Assembly (NCBI GenBank): GCA_947179195.1
Contig: CAMXAS010000002.1
Span: forward strand, 1-34,208
Direction: 5' to 3'
DNA from: an uncultured Bacteroidales bacterium
Lineage (GTDB): Bacteria; Bacteroidota; Bacteroidia; Bacteroidales; P3
DNA length: 34,208 nucleotides
In this document: piece by piece, positions 7,748 to 14,316 of the stretch
Position numbering within the stretch: the stretch's first letter is position 1
Layout of the letters: each line of letters starts with the position of its first letter
The notes under the pieces: model-generated
Database searches by the model: none
Seen by the model: only the letters and a program-made list of their open reading frames with translations
What the model was told of the DNA's origin: nothing
Made by a program: the position numbers and the translations under genes

Positions 7748-8668
7748 ATGAAAGTTTTAGTTGCGACTGAAAAACCTTTCGCCAAAGCCGCGGTTGACGG
7801 CATCCGCAAAATCGTGGAAGGTGCCGGCTTTGAACTGGCGCTTTGCGAAAAATACACCGATGTTCAACAGTTTTACACGGCGGTTGCCGATGCCGACGCG
7901 TTGATCGTCCGTTCCGACAAGGTGACGAAAGAAGTCATCGACCACGCCAAGAACCTGAAAATCGTGGTGAGAGCCGGTGCCGGTTTCGACAACCTCGATT
8001 TGGCCGCTTGCACCGAACGCAAGATTGTGGCGATGAACACGCCGGGGCAGAACTCCAACGCCGTAGCCGAATTGGCCGCCGGCTTGATGATTTACATGAA
8101 CCGCAACCTGTTCAACCCGGGTACGGGCGCCGAACTGAAGGGCAAGAAACTGGGTATCCACGCTTACGGTAACGTAGGCCGCAATGTGGCGCGCGTGGCC
8201 AAGGGGCTGGGCATGGACATCTATGCCTTCGACGCTTTCTGCCCGAAAGAAGTGATTGAAAAAGACGGCGTGAAGGCCGTAGGTTCGGCTGAAGAACTCT
8301 ACAGCACCTGCGACGTGATTTCGTTGCACATCCCGGCTACGAAAGAAACCACCAACTCCATCAACTACGACTTGGTGAACCGTATGCCCAAGGGTGCCAT
8401 GCTGGTGAACACCGCCCGCAAGGAAGTCATCAACGAAGCCGACATGGTCCGTTTGCTGAACGACCGTCCCGACTTCCGTTATGTAACCGACATCAAGCCG
8501 GGTAACCACGACGAACTGGCCGAGAAATTCCCCACGCGCTATTTCTCCACGCCCAAGAAGATGGGTGCCGAAACGGCCGAAGCCAACATCAACGCCGGTT
8601 TGGCCGCCGCCAACCAGATTGTTGACTTCATCAAGAACGGTGTAACCAAATTCCAGGTAAACAAATAG
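7748..8668 (+). CDS. serA: D-3-phosphoglycerate dehydrogenase (short form, lysine-type)
   Basis: A 306-residue NAD-dependent enzyme that oxidises 3-phosphoglycerate to 3-phosphohydroxypyruvate, the first step of serine synthesis. Hallmarks are VRAGAGFDNLDL, the nucleotide-binding LGIHAYGNVGRNVARVAKGLGMDIYAFD, and the catalytic arginine in NTARKEVINE. It stops after the catalytic fold, with no C-terminal ACT domain, so allosteric serine feedback of the E. coli kind is not expected. Where most family members have a histidine, it reads FSTPKKMGAET; this fits the type described in Bacteroidales and Entamoeba with lysine replacing histidine. The ORF track begins at a GTG (7676) inside the palindrome; the family N-terminus MKVLVATEKPF shows that ATG 7748 is right. 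No clear Shine-Dalgarno or promoter is visible. Confidence 0.96.
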   Translation: MKVLVATEKPFAKAAVDGIRKIVEGAGFELALCEKYTDVQQFYTAVADADALIVRSDKVTKEVIDHAKNLKIVVRAGAGFDNLDLAACTERKIVAMNTPGQNSNAVAELAAGLMIYMNRNLFNPGTGAELKGKKLGIHAYGNVGRNVARVAKGLGMDIYAFDAFCPKEVIEKDGVKAVGSAEELYSTCDVISLHIPATKETTNSINYDLVNRMPKGAMLVNTARKEVINEADMVRLLNDRPDFRYVTDIKPGNHDELAEKFPTRYFSTPKKMGAETAEANINAGLAAANQIVDFIKNGVTKFQVNK

Positions 8669-8697
8669 GATATGCCGAACGGTGTTTGTACCGTGAC

Positions 8698-8733
8698 AAA
8701 AAAGGCCGTCCCGCATGGGACGGCCTTTTTTTT
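8698..8733. terminator. Bidirectional intrinsic terminator between serA and rimO
   Basis: AAAAAAGGCCGTCCC-GCAT-GGGACGGCCTTTTTT is a perfect stem with a 4-base loop, A-run on one side and T-run on the other. It sits between two convergent genes and can end both transcripts. Confidence 0.93.
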
Positions 8734-8748
8734 ATAAGATATCCGCCC

Positions 8749-10059
8749 CTAACAGGCTTTCTCCACCCGGCCGTACAGGTCGTGAACCTCGGCCTCCGTA
8801 ATGCGGACTTCGTAGAAACCGCCGATTTGCAACTTGCCCTCTTCCCGCAAAATCAGCACCTCATCGTCCACCTCCGGCGAATCGTAGCGCGTGCGCCCGA
8901 TATAATAGTCGCCTTCCTCGCGGTCGATAACCACTTCGAACACCTTGCCCACACGGGCTTCGTTCAGGCTGAGCGAGATGGATTCCTGCAAGCGCATGAT
9001 TTCATCGGCACGGCGTTCCTTCTCCTCGGCCGGCACCGCGTCCGGCAGGGCGGCCGCAGGCGTCCCCTCTTCTTCGGAATAGGTAAACACGCCCAAGCGG
9101 TCGAAGCGGAATTCATTGACAAAGGCTTTCAACTCTTCGAAGGCCGCCTCGGTTTCGGTCGGGAAGCCGACGATGAGCGTGGTACGGAAAACGGCTTCCG
9201 GCAAGGCCGCCTTGAGCTTGTGCAACAGGGCCGTCGTTTTCTCCTTGTCGGTGGCGCGTTGCATATCGTGCAGCACCGGCGTGGCGATATGCTGCAACGG
9301 AATGTCGATATAGGCGCACACCTTGGGTTCGGTGCGCATCACGTCCAACAAATCTTCCGGAAACGAATGCGGATAGAGGTATTGCAGACGGATCCAACGC
9401 AGGCCGTCTATGCGCGCCAAAGCCTTCACCAAATCGGCGATGCGCTGCCGACCGTATATATCCAAGCCGTAATACGTCACGTCCTGCGCCACCAATATGA
9501 GTTCCTTGACCCCTTGCCGCACCAAATCCTCCGCCTCTTTCAGCAGGCTTTCCATCGGACGGGAGATATGCTTGCCCCGAATCAACGGGATGGCGCAGAA
9601 CGCGCACTGGCGGTCGCAGCCCTCCGAAATCTTGAGATAGGCGTAATGCGCGGGCGTGGTCAGCGCGCGCCGTTCGGGATTGTACCCCCCGGCCGCCGCC
9701 ACGTCTTCGCCCACGATGGCCGCAATCACCTTTTCAGGCTCCCGCACGCCGAACCAAGCGTCCACCTCCGGAATTTCGGCCGCCAACTCCTGCCCGTAGC
9801 GTTGCGCCAGACAGCCCATGACGTACAGTTTCCGTATGCGCCGTTTGGTTTTCAGCATACAGGCGCGCAGAATCATATCGATGGACTCCTGCTTGGCGTC
9901 GCCGATAAAGCCGCAGGTATTGATGAGCAACACATCCGGATGCTTGGCGATGTCGGTGGGCAACAACGTCCACTGCGCGGGCAGCACGTGCGCGAGCACG
10001 ACTTCCGAATCGACGGTATTCTTGGAACAGCCTAAGCTGATGAGTTTGAGCGTAGCCAT
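8749..10059 (-). CDS. rimO: Ribosomal protein S12 methylthiotransferase
   Basis: A 436-residue radical-SAM enzyme that adds a methylthio group to an aspartate of ribosomal protein S12. The N-terminal UPF0004 domain carries three conserved cysteines in SLGCSKNTVDSE, INTCGFIGDA and MGCLAQRYG, for one iron-sulphur cluster. The radical-SAM motif follows as EGCDRQCAFCAIP (C-x3-C-x2-C). The C-terminal part (about residues 370-436, ending RITEAEVHDLYGRVE) is the TRAM substrate-binding domain. SLGCSKNTVDSE and the length separate RimO from the tRNA enzyme MiaB. It lies 9 bases after ftsY and is probably co-transcribed with it. Confidence 0.96.
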   Translation of the reverse strand: MATLKLISLGCSKNTVDSEVVLAHVLPAQWTLLPTDIAKHPDVLLINTCGFIGDAKQESIDMILRACMLKTKRRIRKLYVMGCLAQRYGQELAAEIPEVDAWFGVREPEKVIAAIVGEDVAAAGGYNPERRALTTPAHYAYLKISEGCDRQCAFCAIPLIRGKHISRPMESLLKEAEDLVRQGVKELILVAQDVTYYGLDIYGRQRIADLVKALARIDGLRWIRLQYLYPHSFPEDLLDVMRTEPKVCAYIDIPLQHIATPVLHDMQRATDKEKTTALLHKLKAALPEAVFRTTLIVGFPTETEAAFEELKAFVNEFRFDRLGVFTYSEEEGTPAAALPDAVPAEEKERRADEIMRLQESISLSLNEARVGKVFEVVIDREEGDYYIGRTRYDSPEVDDEVLILREEGKLQIGGFYEVRITEAEVHDLYGRVEKAC

Positions 10060-10068
10060 AAACCGGTC

Positions 10069-11028
10069 TTACATGAACAACGATTGTACGAATTCGTGCT
10101 TGTCGAAGATGCGCAGGTCTTCCATTTTCTCGCCCACGCCTATATAGCGTATCGGCACCTGGAACTGGTCGGAAATCCCGATGGCGACGCCGCCCTTGGC
10201 CGTACCGTCCAATTTGGTCAACGCCAAGGCCGTGACTTCCGTGGCGGCCGTAAACTGTTTCGTCTGCTCGATGGCGTTCTGCCCCGTCGAAGCGTCCAAC
10301 ACCAACAGCACCTCGTGCGGTGCATCGGGCACGACTTTCTTCATGACCTGCTTGATTTTGGAAAGTTCGTTCATCAGGTTGATTTTATTGTGCAGACGGC
10401 CCGCCGTATCGACGATGACGACATCGGCCTGCTTGGCCACGGCCGACTTGAGCGTATCGAAAGCCACCGAAGCCGGGTCCGCGCCCATGGCCTGCGCCAC
10501 GACCGGCACGCCGACGCGTTCGCCCCAGGCCTGCAACTGTTCCACCGCCGCCGCACGGAACGTATCGGCCGCGCCCAACACGACGGAAGCGCCGGCCTGC
10601 TTGAAACGGTAAGCCAATTTGCCGATGGTCGTCGTCTTGCCGACGCCGTTGACGCCCACCACCATGATGACATAGGGCTTTTGTTCCGCCTTGGCGGCGA
10701 AATCGGGCGTCTCGCTGCCGGCCAGCAAGGCTTCCACCTCCTCGCACAGCACGCGGTTCAACTCGGAGGCGTTCAGGTAATGTTCCTTGGCGATGCGGGC
10801 TTCCAGACGTTCGATAATCCGGACGGTCGTTTCCACGCCCACATCCGAGGTCACCAAGGCTTCCTCTATTTCGTCCAGCACGGCATCGTCCACCTTGGAC
10901 CGGCCGGCCACCGCCCGCGTGATTTTCTTGAAAACGCTCTCCTTGGTCTTGCTCAGCCCGGCATCCAGATTCGCCGTATCCTGCCCGTCTTTCGAACGTT
11001 CTTTGGAGAATAAACTAAAGAATCCCAT
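10069..11028 (-). CDS. ftsY: Signal recognition particle receptor FtsY
   Basis: A 319-residue SRP GTPase that docks ribosome-SRP complexes to the membrane for co-translational insertion. The N domain (about residues 20-100) is followed by the G domain with VVGVNGVGKTTTIGKLA (P-loop), DTFRAAAVEQL, VDTAGRLHNKINLM and TKLDGTAKGG, ending RYIGVGEKMEDLRIFD. It lacks the long acidic A domain of the E. coli protein; the short basic N-terminus MGFFSLFSKERSK is typical of the compact form. The track's start at 11034 is a GTG; ATG at 11028 is preferred. A strong terminator-like hairpin ends only 6 bases before this ATG, and no Shine-Dalgarno is visible, so expression must be by read-through or some less usual route. 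Confidence 0.95.
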   Translation of the reverse strand: MGFFSLFSKERSKDGQDTANLDAGLSKTKESVFKKITRAVAGRSKVDDAVLDEIEEALVTSDVGVETTVRIIERLEARIAKEHYLNASELNRVLCEEVEALLAGSETPDFAAKAEQKPYVIMVVGVNGVGKTTTIGKLAYRFKQAGASVVLGAADTFRAAAVEQLQAWGERVGVPVVAQAMGADPASVAFDTLKSAVAKQADVVIVDTAGRLHNKINLMNELSKIKQVMKKVVPDAPHEVLLVLDASTGQNAIEQTKQFTAATEVTALALTKLDGTAKGGVAIGISDQFQVPIRYIGVGEKMEDLRIFDKHEFVQSLFM

Positions 11029-11033
11029 AAACA

Positions 11034-11064
11034 CAAAAAAGAGAGCCGCATGGCGCGGCTCTCT
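11034..11064 (-). terminator. Intrinsic terminator between DUF4295 gene and ftsY
   Basis: On the minus strand AGAGAGCCGC and GCGGCTCTCT form a perfect 10-pair stem around a 5-base loop, followed by TTTTTT (plus 11034-11039). It should end the rpmG-DUF4295 message, but its T-run is only 5 bases before the ftsY start codon, which leaves no room for a separate promoter. Confidence 0.85.
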
Positions 11065-11101
11065 TACACATTAAACCCTTTATAATATAACAAGTTCTAT
11101 C

Positions 11102-11257
11102 CTATTTCTGCGCGAAATATTCCTTAACTTTATCATTCGGTATAATCTCCTCCTTGAAAGCATAAGCGCCCGTTTTCGGAGACTTGACCACTTTCACTAC
11201 CTTGGCGAAATCCTTACCGGTAGAGGTCTTCAGGGTTGCAACAACTTTCTTTGCCAT
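11102..11257 (-). CDS. DUF4295 small protein
   Basis: A 51-residue basic protein too short for the ORF track. It reads MAKKVVATLKTSTGKDFAKV and ends VKEYFAQK before TAG. The family is confined to Bacteroidota and nearly always follows rpmG (L33), as it does here with a 10-base gap. The size, charge and position suggest a ribosome-associated role, but this is inference; no function is established to my knowledge. The start at 11257 is the only ATG and gives the family's usual length. Confidence 0.9.
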   Translation of the reverse strand: MAKKVVATLKTSTGKDFAKVVKVVKSPKTGAYAFKEEIIPNDKVKEYFAQK

Positions 11258-11267
11258 GACGCTTCAA

Positions 11268-11456
11268 CTATTTAATTTCTCTGTGAACGGTTACTTTCTT
11301 CAGAATCGGATTGTATTTCTTCAACTCCAACCGATCCGGCGTGTTCTTCTTGTTCTTGGTAGTGATGTACCGCGAAGTGCCGGGCATACCCGATGCCTTG
11401 TGCTCCGTGCATTCCAGAATAACCTGAACGCGAGCTTCTTTATTCTTCTTTGCCAT
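11268..11456 (-). CDS. rpmG: 50S ribosomal protein L33
   Basis: A 62-residue protein with the family signature [41 protein letters not shown]. It has one cysteine and none of the paired CxxC motifs, so it is the zinc-independent form. It heads a short unit with the DUF4295 gene and possibly ftsY and rimO. In many Bacteroidales the L28 gene (rpmB) comes just before it; here the upstream space holds only a promoter. A weak AAGG lies about 10 bases before the ATG. Confidence 0.96.
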   Translation of the reverse strand: MAKKNKEARVQVILECTEHKASGMPGTSRYITTKNKKNTPDRLELKKYNPILKKVTVHREIK

Positions 11457-11483
11457 AATTCTGACCTTTCAATTTAGGAAGCG

Positions 11484-11515
11484 CAAAAGTAGGCAATTTT
11501 CAGGAAAATTGCAAA
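11484..11515 (-). promoter_or_regulatory. Bacteroidota-type promoter for rpmG
   Basis: On the minus strand TTTG (plus CAAA at 11512-11515) and TACTTTTG (plus 11484-11491) are 20 bases apart, a full match to the Bacteroidota consensus. The predicted leader is about 20 bases. Confidence 0.75.
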
Positions 11516-11543
11516 TGCCTTCCCCATTTATTTTCCCAAACGC

Positions 11544-12368
11544 CTACCGCGGCTGGATACGCGACGCGCCCGTCGTGGTCATTTCCAACGTATCCGGTTC
11601 GCCGACATAGAAAATCTTGCTCGCGCCGCGCGCTTCCGCCCACAGGCCGTGACGGGCATTGACCGTGGCCGTGCTGGCTCCGCGCACCGAAATCGTCAGC
11701 GAATCCACTTCCCAGGCTTCCCCCTTGAACATGGATGAACCCACGAACGCGAGTTCCGCCCAGCGGGCCTGGCCGGTCAGTTCCACCGACGAAGCGCCCG
11801 TCACCTCCGACTCCACGCGGTTCGCTTCCAAATAAGACAGTTGCAACGAAGACGCGCCGACGACCGTGACATTCAGATGGTCTTCGACCGCCACCGCGCC
11901 ACTGAGCACGGACGCGCCGTACAATGCGATTTCAAGGTTCGGGCTCCGCAACGTATCCGTCAGCGTCAGCATGACGGCTCCCGTACACATGAGTTCCTTC
12001 AAATCCGTGTAAGTGACATCGACATCGATGCGCATATTCCGGTTCAGCATCTGGTCGTAGCCTTCCTCGTCGTCCACGCCTATCCATAGGCGGCCGCGGC
12101 GGCTCGAAACGCCCAACAGCGGCAGCACCGCCTCGTCGGCCTTGATGGTCAGGGCGGGCGCATCCCCGTGATGCAACGTCACATACATATAAGAGGACAG
12201 ATGAAGTTCCGAAAAGTCCTTCACTTCGTACGTCTGTTCGACCACGACGCCGGTTCCCCGGTTGACATTGTCGCCATTACCGTTGACCCACCGACAGGCC
12301 GACATACCGAAACACAGAACCGCCGCCACCAGCGACAGGTTCAGAATCCGTAATTTTTTCATACTCAT
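11544..12368 (-). CDS. DUF2807 (head-GIN) putative lipoprotein
   Basis: A 274-residue exported protein. The signal peptide LSLVAAVLCFGMSAC ends in a lipobox-like GMSAC, so the cysteine is probably acylated. The mature part fits the head-GIN domain (DUF2807): GTGVVVEQTYEVKDFSELHLSSYMYVTL at the start, then a run of motifs ending in GAS (LYGAS, VVGASS, VTGASS, VRGAST, ARGAS, TTGASR), each about 20 residues apart. That spacing suggests a right-handed beta-helix with one GAS turn per coil. Domain names mention adhesins, but no ligand or function is proven. The start could also be two codons later (MKKLRIL). The gene is a single unit diverging from tsaB. Confidence 0.85.
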   Translation of the reverse strand: MSMKKLRILNLSLVAAVLCFGMSACRWVNGNGDNVNRGTGVVVEQTYEVKDFSELHLSSYMYVTLHHGDAPALTIKADEAVLPLLGVSSRRGRLWIGVDDEEGYDQMLNRNMRIDVDVTYTDLKELMCTGAVMLTLTDTLRSPNLEIALYGASVLSGAVAVEDHLNVTVVGASSLQLSYLEANRVESEVTGASSVELTGQARWAELAFVGSSMFKGEAWEVDSLTISVRGASTATVNARHGLWAEARGASKIFYVGEPDTLEMTTTGASRIQPR

Positions 12369-12421
12369 TTATATGCTTTTCAACATTTTATAGGTTTCGA
12401 CACCTCTATCGAACCCTATTA

Positions 12422-12452
12422 CAAATATACAGAGTTTTCCATGATTCCCAAC
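12422..12452 (-). promoter_or_regulatory. Probable promoter for the DUF2807 gene
   Basis: TATATTTG (plus 12422-12429) matches the -7 consensus TAnnTTTG on the minus strand. GTTG, close to TTTG, lies 19 bases upstream (plus 12449-12452). The leader would be about 45 bases. Confidence 0.6.
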
Positions 12453-12506
12453 AGCCGTTTGTCGATAAAATTTCAAAAACGGAAAAATCCCTAAGACGGT
12501 AAACGC

Positions 12507-12514
12507 TAATTTTG
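12507..12514 (+). promoter_or_regulatory. Probable -7 box for tsaB-anmK
   Basis: TAATTTTG matches TAnnTTTG and lies 24 bases before the tsaB ATG. I see no -33 TTTG at the right spacing, so the call rests on one box. Confidence 0.45.
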
Positions 12515-12538
12515 CATCCTCTCAAATTATAGTTGGTC

Positions 12539-13252
12539 ATGACAAGCCCGACGATTCTGCTGCTGGAAAGCTCCACCGACACGCTTTCCGTAGCCTTGTG
12601 CCGCAATGGAAAAGTAGCGGCCGCCCGTGAAAAGGCGGCCACGCGCGACCATGCCGCCCTCTTGCTCACATTCGTGGACGAAGTGATGCGGGACAGCGGT
12701 CTGCGGCCGGCCGGCCTGGATGCCGTAGCCGTCAGCAAGGGGCCCGGTTCCTACACCGGCCTGCGCATCGGCGTTTCCTCGGCCAAAGGGCTGTGTTATG
12801 CGTTGGACAAACCGCTGATTGCCATCAGTCCGTTGCAGGCCCTGGCCATGGAGGCCGCACGCAGTTTTGACGCGGACACGGTGGCGCGGGCCTTGTTCTG
12901 CCCCATGACCGACGCGGGCCGCATGGAGGTCTATGCCGGCCTTTATACGGGAACGGGCGACATCGTGCGCGACGTGCAGGCCGATATCGTGACGCCCGAA
13001 TCCTATGCGGAATATCTCGTTTCGCCGGGACAGAAGCTCTATTTCCTAGGCAACGGCGCCGAAAAATGCCGCGCGGTATTGGGGCAGCGTCCCGATATGC
13101 TGTTCCTGCCCGGCTGGGAACCGAACGCCCGCTATATGGCCGTTCCCGCAACGCGCGCCTATATGGAGGGCGTATTTGAAGACACGGCCTATTTCGTACC
13201 GTTCTATCTCAAAGACTTCGTGGCCGGCAAACCGCACGTCAAAGGCTTATGA
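12539..13252 (+). CDS. tsaB: tRNA threonylcarbamoyladenosine biosynthesis protein TsaB
   Basis: A 237-residue ASKHA-fold protein. TsaB is the non-catalytic partner of TsaD in making t6A at position 37 of ANN-decoding tRNAs. Hallmarks are the N-terminal ILLLESSTDTLSVAL, and AVSKGPGSYTGLRIGVSSAKGLCYA, the most conserved block of the family. The ORF track starts at TTG 12533; ATG 12539 is the natural start. The stop overlaps the anmK start in an ATGA, so the two are coupled, although t6A synthesis and cell-wall recycling have no obvious functional link. Confidence 0.95.
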   Translation: MTSPTILLLESSTDTLSVALCRNGKVAAAREKAATRDHAALLLTFVDEVMRDSGLRPAGLDAVAVSKGPGSYTGLRIGVSSAKGLCYALDKPLIAISPLQALAMEAARSFDADTVARALFCPMTDAGRMEVYAGLYTGTGDIVRDVQADIVTPESYAEYLVSPGQKLYFLGNGAEKCRAVLGQRPDMLFLPGWEPNARYMAVPATRAYMEGVFEDTAYFVPFYLKDFVAGKPHVKGL

Positions 13253-14316
13253 CCCTCTCTTTCCCCTACCGTATCATCGGCATGATGTCCGGCAGTTCGT
13301 TAGACGGCCTGGACTTGGTTTCCGTGGTTTTCGAAACGGCCGACGGCCTGAAATTCCATATCGAGGCGGCTGAAAGCCAACCTTATCCCGACGCCTGGCG
13401 CGAACGGCTGGCGAACGCGCACCGGCTTTCCGGACTGGAACTGAGTTTGTTGGATGTGGAATATGGCCGCTATGTGGGCGAGCGCATCCGCGATTTCATC
13501 CAAAGGCACGGTTTAAGGGCGCAGGCCGTGGCCATGCACGGCCATACGGTCTTTCACGAGCCGCACAAAGGGCTGACGTTGCAAATCGGCAACGGGGCGG
13601 CCGTGGCGGCGGCCTGCGGCTTGCCCGTGGTCTGCAAGTTCCGCGACAAGGACGTGGCCTTGGGCGGCGAAGGGGCGCCCTTGGTACCCATCGGCGACCG
13701 GCTGCTGTTCGGCCAATATACCTATTGCCTCAATTTGGGCGGCATCGCCAATATCTCGTATGAGGAAAACGGCCGCCGCATCGCGTTCGACATCACGACC
13801 TGCAATATGGTGCTGAACAGCTTGGCGCAACGCATCGGCCTGGCGTTCGACCGCAACGGCGAACAGGCCGCCGCCGGCCAAAACATCGCCGCCCTCCGCG
13901 CCGAACTCGACGCCTTGGATTTCTACCGGCAAGCACCGCCTAAATCATTGGGACGGGAATGGTTCGAGCGCGTTCAACAGCCGCTCTACCTTAATTATAT
14001 AGCACAAGGTTATTCCGAAGCCGACCTGCTCCGCACGTTTGTGGAACACATCGCGGCGCAAATCGGCGCGGTCTGCCGCCAGAAAGGCCGTATGCTCATC
14101 ACGGGGGGCGGCGCGTTCAACCGCTTTCTCGTGGAACGCATCCGCGCGGCCTGTCCGCAACTCGTCTGCGAGGCCGACCGACCGCAACTCATCGACTACA
14201 AGGAAGCCTTGATTTTCGCGTTCCTCGGCTTACTCCGCCTCCAAAACCGGGTCAACTGCCTGCACAGCGTCACCGGGGCCGTCGCCGACAACATCGGCGG
14301 CTGTGTCTTCCTGTAG
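13249..14316 (+). CDS. anmK: Anhydro-N-acetylmuramic acid kinase
   Basis: A 355-residue sugar kinase of the ASKHA fold. It cleaves the 1,6-anhydro ring and phosphorylates anhydro-MurNAc to MurNAc-6-phosphate during peptidoglycan recycling. Hallmarks are the N-terminal IGMMSGSSLDGLDL, AMHGHTVFHEP, LNLGGIANISY, LITGGGAFNRFLVERI, and the C-terminal SVTGAVADNIGG, matching the family's SVTGA tail. The true C-terminus therefore lies inside the last 87 bases, which are also coding on the opposite strand for the tail of the GH3/beta-lactamase protein. That neighbour probably makes the substrate upstream in the same pathway. Confidence 0.96.
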   Translation: MTLSFPYRIIGMMSGSSLDGLDLVSVVFETADGLKFHIEAAESQPYPDAWRERLANAHRLSGLELSLLDVEYGRYVGERIRDFIQRHGLRAQAVAMHGHTVFHEPHKGLTLQIGNGAAVAAACGLPVVCKFRDKDVALGGEGAPLVPIGDRLLFGQYTYCLNLGGIANISYEENGRRIAFDITTCNMVLNSLAQRIGLAFDRNGEQAAAGQNIAALRAELDALDFYRQAPPKSLGREWFERVQQPLYLNYIAQGYSEADLLRTFVEHIAAQIGAVCRQKGRMLITGGGAFNRFLVERIRAACPQLVCEADRPQLIDYKEALIFAFLGLLRLQNRVNCLHSVTGAVADNIGGCVFL

